Shown here: piece after piece, positions 1 to 3,629 of the stretch
How the letters are laid out: every line of letters starts with the position of its first letter
How positions within the stretch are numbered: position 1 is the first letter of the stretch
The notes under the pieces: model-generated
Database searches by the model: none
What the model was told of the DNA's origin: nothing
Seen by the model: only the letters and a program-made list of their open reading frames with translations
NCBI GenBank assembly: GCA_964589145.1
Contig: CAZPSL010000083.1
Span: forward strand, 1 to 5,826
Direction of reading: 5' to 3'
DNA from: UBA11858 sp964589145
GTDB taxonomy: Bacteria; Chloroflexota; Anaerolineae; Anaerolineales; UBA11858
DNA length: 5,826 nt
Program-made: the position numbers and the translations under genes

Positions 1-79
1 CACACCCAAGACTGGCAGTCTTTCATCGCCGCCGCGTCGGGCGGAAACGCAAAACAGACCCTGGCGTGCGGTGGCCTCC

Positions 80-114
80 CCCCTCTCCCTTAGGGAGAGG
101 GGCCGGGGGTGAGG
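80..114. repeat. REP-like CCCTCTCCC palindrome, copy 1
   Basis: The arms CCCCTCTCCCT (80-90) and AGGGAGAGGGG (92-102) are perfect reverse complements around a single T. They are followed by CCGGGGGTGAGG, which can pair alternatively with the C-rich arm. Palindromes of this CCCTCTCCC/GGGAGAGGG plus GGGTGAGGG kind occur between genes in many GC-rich bacteria, so this is probably a REP-like element. It has no T-tract on either side and does not look like an intrinsic terminator. Confidence 0.75.
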
Positions 115-185
115 GAAAAAACACCCCCCGCACACCCAAGACCGGCAGTCTTTCATCTCCACCGCGTCGGGCGGAAACGCAAAAC

Positions 186-218
186 AGACCCTAAAGGTCT
201 CGCAGACCTTTAGGGTCT
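186..218. repeat. AGAC-type hairpin, copy 1 (unit B)
   Basis: Perfect 15-bp stem: AGACCCTAAAGGTCT (186-200) and AGACCTTTAGGGTCT (204-218) with a CGC loop. Each arm is itself a short inverted repeat (AGACC...GGTCT), so the element is a nested palindrome. It sits in the AGAC slot of repeat unit B. No good T-run follows on the plus strand; on the minus strand it is followed by TGTTTTG, a poor terminator tail. Confidence 0.85.
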
Positions 219-263
219 CCCTGACATGCGGGCTTCAGCAGGCTCAGCGCGATAGGTGTCTCC

Positions 264-298
264 CCCCTCTCCCTTAGGGAGAGTGGCCGGGGGTGAGG
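264..298. repeat. REP-like CCCTCTCCC palindrome, copy 2
   Basis: Second copy of the palindrome found at 80-114, with core arms CTCTCCCT (267-274) and AGGGAGAG (276-283). A G-to-T change at 284 breaks one outer pair relative to copy 1. The GGCCGGGGGTGAGGG tail is conserved. Its place within the repeat unit matches copy 1, so the two were duplicated with the unit rather than inserted independently. Confidence 0.75.
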
Positions 299-368
299 GA
301 AAAACGCCCCCCGCACACCCAAGACCGGCAGTCTTTCATCTCCGCCGCGTCGGGCGGAAACGCAAACC

Positions 369-401
369 AGACCCTAAAGGTCTCACAGACCTTTAGGGTC
401 T
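369..401. repeat. AGAC-type hairpin, copy 2 (unit C)
   Basis: Same 15-bp stem as the element at 186-218, with both arms identical and the loop changed from CGC to CAC. It lies in the corresponding position of repeat unit C. The CCCT inside its left arm (372-375) and the CCCT just past its right arm (402-405) are short direct repeats, and the matching point in unit A shows a clean loss of the intervening sequence. Confidence 0.85.
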
Positions 402-464
402 CCCTGGCGTGCGGGCTTCGGCAGGCACAGCGCGAAGGTTATCATCGCGTCGAGCGGAAGCACG

Positions 465-495
465 AGACTGGCAGTCCTGCGAGGACCGCCAGTCT
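465..495. repeat. AGAC-type hairpin with a different stem sequence
   Basis: Stem arms AGACTGGCAGTCCT (465-478) and AGGACCGCCAGTCT (482-495) pair over 14 positions with one A/C mismatch and a 3-nt loop, GCG on the plus strand and CGC on the minus strand. It occupies the slot in the degenerate fourth unit where units B and C carry the AGACCCTAAAGGTCT hairpin. The outer AGAC/GTCT and the loop are kept while the middle of the stem differs. It lies 27 nt beyond the stop codon of the minus-strand membrane-protein gene but has no T-tract, so a terminator role is doubtful. Confidence 0.8.
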
Positions 496-522
496 TGCCT
501 TGGCAGGGCCTGCTGATGTGCG

Positions 523-1134
523 CTACCCCTTGCTCATCAACTCATTGACCATCCCCTGCATCTCCTTGACGTTGCGCAGTTTGGCGGATTGATCGTGCCA
601 GAAACTGGAGCCTGCGCTGGCAGCCATCCCGCTGAGGATGACGCCGACCCAGTGCGCCCAAGTGGAGTTAATCGCCTGCGCCAGTATCTCCTGTGCGTTG
701 CCGCTAATCGGCGAGAGAATTTCAAGCGTATCAATCTGGAACAGATAGGCAAAGATAATCCCCAGCAAAATCGCGGTCAAGCGGATCCACCCGCGGCGCT
801 GCTGCTCGTTCCGAAAGAACAATGCCGAAGCCTCACCGATGGCTTTGGTGATCTCGCTGATGCTGGCGTTCTCCTCGAGTTGTTGAATGGTTGCCCCGAC
901 GGATTTGAGCGCCTTGTTGACGGCTTCAATGCGGGCTTTGCCCTCGTTCCATTCATCCTCACTCACCCACACCTTGACTTCGTTCAGCACCTCTTCGGGA
1001 GAAGGCTTACCCTTCAGTGGCGACCAGCCCGGAATCTTCATCCAACTGATCACCGCCTCCACGGTCACGGCCAGCACGGCCATCAGAGCGATGTAAGTTC
1101 CTAAAACGGCAATTGCGCTATCAAGGTTTTCCAT
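523..1134 (-). CDS. Uncharacterised membrane protein with three predicted helices and a coiled-coil-like middle
   Basis: 203 residues; I do not recognise a named family. Hydrophobic stretches at about residues 9-31, 117-135 and 157-175 look like membrane helices, and the first could double as a signal anchor. Between the first two lies a charged segment (about 46-112), probably helical with coiled-coil character (around ARIEAVNKALKSVGATIQQL). After the last helix comes a short motif, AGSSFWHDQSAKLRNVKEM (residues 174-192). From memory it resembles a GxPFWxDxLxKLxNxR-like ending of several uncharacterised bacterial membrane proteins; this is unverified. The start is well supported: AAGGAG lies 6 nt upstream of the ATG. 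The gene is monocistronic, between the repeat tract and the ssrA terminator, with a candidate promoter at 1190-1218. No enzymatic residues are evident, and I assign no function. Confidence 0.8.
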   Translation of the reverse strand: MENLDSAIAVLGTYIALMAVLAVTVEAVISWMKIPGWSPLKGKPSPEEVLNEVKVWVSEDEWNEGKARIEAVNKALKSVGATIQQLEENASISEITKAIGEASALFFRNEQQRRGWIRLTAILLGIIFAYLFQIDTLEILSPISGNAQEILAQAINSTWAHWVGVILSGMAASAGSSFWHDQSAKLRNVKEMQGMVNELMSKG

Positions 1135-1140
1135 AGGGTG

Positions 1141-1146
1141 CTCCTT
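1141..1146 (-). promoter_or_regulatory. Ribosome binding site for the membrane-protein gene
   Basis: AAGGAG on the minus strand, 6 nt before the ATG at 1132-1134. It is a near-ideal Shine-Dalgarno sequence and fixes the start of the 203-residue protein. Confidence 0.8.
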
Positions 1147-1189
1147 CCAGGTTTGCGGTTGAAGATTGGGGCTTGGTGCTTCTGAAATA

Positions 1190-1218
1190 ATTGTACATCA
1201 ACTTTTGGCCCGATCCAA
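1190..1218 (-). promoter_or_regulatory. Candidate sigma-70-type promoter for the membrane-protein gene
   Basis: Minus-strand TACAAT (1190-1195) matches the -10 consensus at five of six positions. TTGGAT (1213-1218) lies 17 nt upstream as a weak -35. The inferred start of transcription near 1183 would give a leader of about 50 nt. The -35 abuts the T-run that follows the hairpin at 1220-1254, so promoter and hairpin are packed together. Confidence 0.45.
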
Positions 1219-1219
1219 A

Positions 1220-1254
1220 AAGACCCTAAAGGTCTCGCAGACCTTTAGGGTCTT
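1220..1254 (-). repeat. Dispersed copy of the AGAC hairpin, likely acting as a backup terminator
   Basis: Perfect 16-bp stem (1220-1235 with 1239-1254) and a CGC loop. Its 15-bp core is identical to the repeat-tract hairpins about 820-1030 bp away. Read on the minus strand the stem ends in TCTTTTT, which gives it the form of an intrinsic terminator; the tract copies lack such a tail. It lies just downstream of the ssrA terminator and upstream of the next promoter, so it may insulate the membrane-protein gene from ssrA read-through. That role is inferred. Confidence 0.7.
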
Positions 1255-1261
1255 CCTGCAC

Positions 1262-1298
1262 CCAAAAACCAAAAACGCCCGACCGCGGCCGGGCGTTT
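1262..1298 (-). terminator. Intrinsic terminator of ssrA
   Basis: Minus-strand stem AAACGCCCG / CGGGCGTTT (1290-1298 with 1273-1281), closing an 8-nt GC-rich apex that can pair further, followed by TTTTTGGTTTTT. It begins 5 nt after the mature tmRNA end. On the plus strand the tail is only GTTTCTC, so it should act on minus-strand transcripts. Confidence 0.85.
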
Positions 1299-1303
1299 CT
1301 CAA

Positions 1304-1706
1304 GGTGGAGATGGCGGGAATCGAACCCGCGTCCGAAAGATTCGACCCTCGGACATCTACGAGCGTAGTCGTTTGCTTGGTGTCACCGGAGAACCTGCAA
1401 ACGACAAAAGGTTTCTCCGACCAGCCGCTGGGGCCCGAAAGCCCCGCTTTTGCACGATTAGCGGCGTCCTCGTGCAGCACGCCGGCTTTTGTGTCGCCTG
1501 CTCCGCCCCCGGCCGGCGGTCGGTGACGGGCAGACGTGACCCTTCGTGGGTCAATGCGCTCTTACCTCACTGATTAGGCAGCGAGGGGGAGAGCAGCATA
1601 GGAGTTCGTGCGGTTGGCACTTAATTGTGTGCGCTGATTTTACGAGTTCGGCGCCTCTCGGCTCGCAGTCCGGGACCAGCCTCTTCCGTCGAAGCCTGTC
1701 ATCCCC
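1304..1706 (-). ncRNA. ssrA: Transfer-messenger RNA (tmRNA, one-piece form)
   Basis: tmRNA with SmpB rescues ribosomes stalled on mRNAs that lack a stop codon and tags the unfinished protein for proteolysis. The 5' end reads GGGGATGACAGGCTTCGAC, with the conserved GGCTTCGAC element. Its first seven bases pair with CATCTCC at the 3' end, with one G-U pair, to form the tRNA-like acceptor stem. A T-arm GCGGG-TTCGATT-CCCGC precedes the acceptor. The central part holds a tag frame at 1574-1618 after the typical AATTAAGTGCC context, followed by GC-rich segments expected to form pseudoknots. After the discriminator A (1306) the gene reads CCT and not CCA, so the final A would be added after transcription. 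The length of about 400 nt is normal for a large one-piece tmRNA. The gene has its own extended -10 promoter and an intrinsic terminator. It lies 44 nt past the nucleoside phosphorylase stop, so some read-through transcription is possible. Confidence 0.95.
1574..1618 (-). other. tmRNA proteolysis-tag reading frame (ANRTNSYAALPLAA)
   Basis: The resume codon GCC (1616-1618) opens a 14-codon frame that ends in TAA (1574-1576) and encodes ANRTNSYAALPLAA. The ending LAA is the usual signal recognised by ClpXP-type proteases. The upstream AATTAAGT context is typical of the region that positions the resume codon. I do not recall this exact tag from a named species. Confidence 0.85.
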
Positions 1707-1721
1707 GTATGGTGCAGACGA

Positions 1722-1730
1722 ATTATACCA
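1722..1730 (-). promoter_or_regulatory. Extended -10 promoter of ssrA
   Basis: Minus-strand TGGTATAAT: a perfect TATAAT (1722-1727) preceded by TGG, the extended -10 form. No convincing -35 lies at the usual distance, in keeping with an extended -10 element. Transcription would start near 1714-1716, a few bases before the mature 5' end at 1706, which needs trimming as RNase P does for tmRNA precursors. Confidence 0.7.
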
Positions 1731-1750
1731 CAGCGCGGTTCCTTTGGCTT

Positions 1751-3055
1751 TCAGCGCACCACGCCGTAGAAGAGCGGCAACGGCTCCACGGGATTTTCGC
1801 TCCATCCGTGGGCGGAGAGAATCCGCTCGCGGGCTTCCGCCAGCGTTTGGGCATCGCGGGCATGGAGGGTGAAGAGCGGCTGACCGGCTTCAACGCGGTC
1901 GCCGACCTTGTGGTGAATCACCACCCCGACAGCGTGGTCAATTGGATCATCCTTGCGTTCGCGTCCGCCGCCCATGGCGACCACGGCCTCCCCGACCTCG
2001 CGGGCATGAATCCGGTTCAGGTAGCCGCTCCGGGGTGCGGGAACCGTCTCGATGAGCGGGGCGGCGGGCAGTTTTTCGGGATGGTCCACATAGGAGACAT
2101 CCCCACCCTGGGCGCTGACCAGTTCGCGGAAGCGGTCAAACCCGCGGCCATCGCGGAGGGCGGCCTCCGCCAAAAGGCGGGCATCCGCCTCGGTGGGGGC
2201 AATCCCGCCCAAAACCAGCATGTGACTCGCCACCGTCAGGCAGTGTTCGCGGAAATCTTGGGGGCCGCCGCCGTGCAGGGTCTCAATGGCCTCGCACACT
2301 TCCAGCGCGTTGCCGACCGCGTTCCCCAGGGGCTGGTTCATGTCCGAGAGCAGGGCAACCGCCTTTCGTCCGGCAAGATGGGCGATCTCGACCATGCGGG
2401 TCGCCAGCGTGCGGGCTTCCGCCTCGGTCTGCATAAACGCGCCCAGCCCGATTTTGACATCCAGCACGATGCCCTGCGCCCCGGCGGCGATTTTCTTGCT
2501 CATTACCGAGGAGGCAATCAGCGGGATGGCGGGCACCGTGCCGGTGACATCCCGCAGGGCGTAGAGTTTGCCGTCGGCGGGCGCCAGGTCGGCGCTTTGA
2601 CCGGTGAGCACCAGCCCGATTTCCTTGAGTTGTGCCAGAAATTCGGCGGTGGTCAGGTCGCAGCGGTAGCCGGGGATGGATTCCATCTTGTCCAGCGTGC
2701 CGCCGGTGAAGCCCAGCCCGCGCCCGGACATTTTGCCAACCGGCAGCCCGCAGGCGGAGACCACCGGCTCGACGACCAGCGTGGTTTTGTCGCCCACGCC
2801 GCCGGTGGAGTGCTTGTCCACGGCGGTTTTGACGGCGTGCGAAAGGTCGAGGGTCTCGCCCGTGTTGACCATCGCGAGGGTCAGGTCGGTGGTCTCCTGC
2901 GGGGTCATGCCCTGGAAGTACACCGCCATTGCCCAGGCGGAGGCCTGGTAATCGGGGATATTCCCGCGCGTGTACCCGTCAATGAAAAAGTCGATTTCTT
3001 CTTTGGTGAGTTCGTGTCCGTCTCGTTTTTTGATGATGATGTCAACGGCTCGCAT
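1751..3055 (-). CDS. pdp: Pyrimidine-nucleoside phosphorylase (thymidine phosphorylase family)
   Basis: 434-residue cytoplasmic enzyme that splits uridine, thymidine or deoxyuridine with phosphate into base and (deoxy)ribose 1-phosphate for salvage. Domains in order: small helical alpha domain (about 1-70), phosphate-binding alpha/beta core (about 75-330), C-terminal alpha/beta domain (about 345-434). The family signature SGRGLGFTGGTLDKME spans 110-125. By the numbering I remember for Bacillus Pdp, the phosphate ligands are K81, S83, T92, K108-S110 and T120, the pyrimidine contacts R168, S183 and K187, and the K+ ligands G88, L243, A246 and E255; all are present at the same numbers without gaps. 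Length and register therefore match the Bacillus Pdp (EC 2.4.2.2) type, which accepts both uridine and thymidine, better than strict DeoA; substrate range cannot be fixed from sequence. GAAGGA lies 8 nt before the ATG. It is the last protein gene of the presumed three-gene operon. Confidence 0.93.
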   Translation of the reverse strand: MRAVDIIIKKRDGHELTKEEIDFFIDGYTRGNIPDYQASAWAMAVYFQGMTPQETTDLTLAMVNTGETLDLSHAVKTAVDKHSTGGVGDKTTLVVEPVVSACGLPVGKMSGRGLGFTGGTLDKMESIPGYRCDLTTAEFLAQLKEIGLVLTGQSADLAPADGKLYALRDVTGTVPAIPLIASSVMSKKIAAGAQGIVLDVKIGLGAFMQTEAEARTLATRMVEIAHLAGRKAVALLSDMNQPLGNAVGNALEVCEAIETLHGGGPQDFREHCLTVASHMLVLGGIAPTEADARLLAEAALRDGRGFDRFRELVSAQGGDVSYVDHPEKLPAAPLIETVPAPRSGYLNRIHAREVGEAVVAMGGGRERKDDPIDHAVGVVIHHKVGDRVEAGQPLFTLHARDAQTLAEARERILSAHGWSENPVEPLPLFYGVVR

Positions 3056-3063
3056 TGGTATGT

Positions 3064-3069
3064 TCCTTC
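3064..3069 (-). promoter_or_regulatory. Ribosome binding site for pdp
   Basis: Minus-strand GAAGGA ends 8 nt before the ATG at 3053-3055. It supports the chosen start and independent translation initiation after the 54-nt gap from the thioredoxin gene. Confidence 0.7.
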
Positions 3070-3080
3070 TCGTGGCATAG

Positions 3081-3113
3081 ATGACTGGCGTTCCCGTCAG
3101 GGTTACCGGTCAT
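3081..3113 (-). other. Imperfect inverted repeat between the thioredoxin and pdp genes
   Basis: On the minus strand, ATGAC...GTCAT, GG...CC and CCC...GGG can pair around a TGAC loop, with a C/A mismatch and an internal loop. The structure overlaps the thioredoxin TGA stop. No T-tract follows, so it is not an intrinsic terminator; a modest role in mRNA processing or stability between the cistrons is possible but weakly supported. Confidence 0.3.
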
Positions 3114-3619
3114 GCCAGATTTTTCTTGAACCGCGCTGCCGCCCAGTTCCATAGCGGGCAGCGGTCGTAGACACCGGTAAAGGCTACTGCCAGCCCGACA
3201 GGGATCAGCCACCAGTATCCGTACATCCAGGCAAAGAGCAAAATCAGCGCGGCCAGCGAGATGCGTATCACCCGATCACGGGTTGCCAGCGGCGGAGTAC
3301 CGAGTTCTTCCCCTGTAGCCAGGGCCTCGAACATCTGCCGGTAGGTCTCCGGGGATTTGACTCCCATAATGCGGGTGATTTCTTTGTCCTGGTCGACGAT
3401 GAAGAGTGTGGGGATGCCGAGGATGCGCATCGCGCGCATCAGTTCTTTTTCTTCATCGGTGTTGATCTCCCACAGGTCAACGCGGCCTGCATATTCTTCG
3501 GAGAGTTCCTGAAGGATGGGTTTGATCTGCAAACAGGGTTGGCACCAGGGCGCCCAAAAATCTACGACGACGGGGCGGGGGCTGATACGAAGTTTTTCTG
3601 TAAACTCATCTTTGGTCAT
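3110..3619 (-). CDS. Membrane-anchored thioredoxin: thioredoxin domain fused to a DUF2892 (YgaP-like) membrane hairpin
   Basis: 169 residues. Residues 1-103 form a thioredoxin fold with buried Asp20, active site WCQPC (Cys26 and Cys29; thioredoxins usually have WCGPC) and the cis-proline loop IPT (Pro70). There is no signal peptide before it, so the redox domain should face the cytoplasm. Residues about 113-161 match the DUF2892 pattern: TRDRVIRI start, two close hydrophobic helices (about 119-134 and 136-150), then a GVYDRCPLW ending like the CPLY of the YgaP membrane domain, with Cys154 at the membrane edge. DUF2892 is known fused to rhodanese in YgaP, where it anchors a sulfur-transfer domain. 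By analogy this protein is a thiol-disulfide oxidoreductase held at the inner face of the membrane; its partner is unknown. The start follows the ClC stop by 10 nt, with only a weak GGAC ribosome site, so translational coupling is likely. Confidence 0.88.
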   Translation of the reverse strand: MTKDEFTEKLRISPRPVVVDFWAPWCQPCLQIKPILQELSEEYAGRVDLWEINTDEEKELMRAMRILGIPTLFIVDQDKEITRIMGVKSPETYRQMFEALATGEELGTPPLATRDRVIRISLAALILLFAWMYGYWWLIPVGLAVAFTGVYDRCPLWNWAAARFKKNLA

Positions 3620-3629
3620 CTGCTGTCCG

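Larger units (their letters stand above)
1..495. repeat. Composite long direct-repeat tract, three units plus a degenerate fourth
   Basis: Gene-free tract. Three units each open with CACACCCAAGAC and continue with a GGCAGTCTTTCATC block, a GCGTCGGGCGGAAACGCAAA block and an AGACCCT slot: unit A 1-130, unit B 131-313, unit C 314 to about 440. A degenerate fourth piece (about 441-495) keeps only TCATC, GCGTCGAGCGGAAGC and a hairpin in the AGAC slot. Units A and B also carry a CCCTCTCCC-type palindrome followed by a GGGTGAGGG stretch and a C-rich end; unit C lacks it. Unit B is 53 bp longer than A: A lacks a 30-nt hairpin segment, is 24 nt shorter in the following segment, and has one extra A in an A-run. 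An open frame across 293-592 follows the repeat structure and shows no protein-like character. Spacing and unit size do not fit CRISPR. I infer a REP-like intergenic repeat cluster; no mobility gene is present. Confidence 0.85.

Noticed and set aside
1..495. Possible CRISPR array
   Set aside because: Repeats are long (130-183 bp) and composite, with internal palindromes. There are no short uniform repeats with unique spacers of constant length, and no cas gene.
465..495. Intrinsic terminator for the membrane-protein gene
   Set aside because: The hairpin is stable, but neither strand has a following T-run, and it fits the repeat family better.
293..592. Plus-strand open frame of 99 codons
   Set aside because: It runs through direct repeats and hairpins into the antisense of the membrane-protein gene, with no ribosome site and no protein-like pattern.
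1306..1370. Possible tRNA gene (GGCGGGAATCGAACCCGC motif)
   Set aside because: The T-arm and acceptor strand belong to the tRNA-like 3' end of tmRNA; the matching acceptor strand is at 1700-1706 beside the GGCTTCGAC element, not a tRNA distance away.
1166..1573. Open frames on both strands across the tmRNA region
   Set aside because: The conserved tmRNA ends, T-arm, tag frame and terminator explain this stretch as an RNA gene.
1625..3154. Plus-strand open frame of 509 codons
   Set aside because: It lies opposite pdp and the tmRNA 5' part. The minus-strand protein matches the phosphorylase family throughout with all ligand residues; the plus-strand frame is rich in Gly, His and Arg with no recognisable domain, as expected of an antisense shadow in GC-rich DNA.
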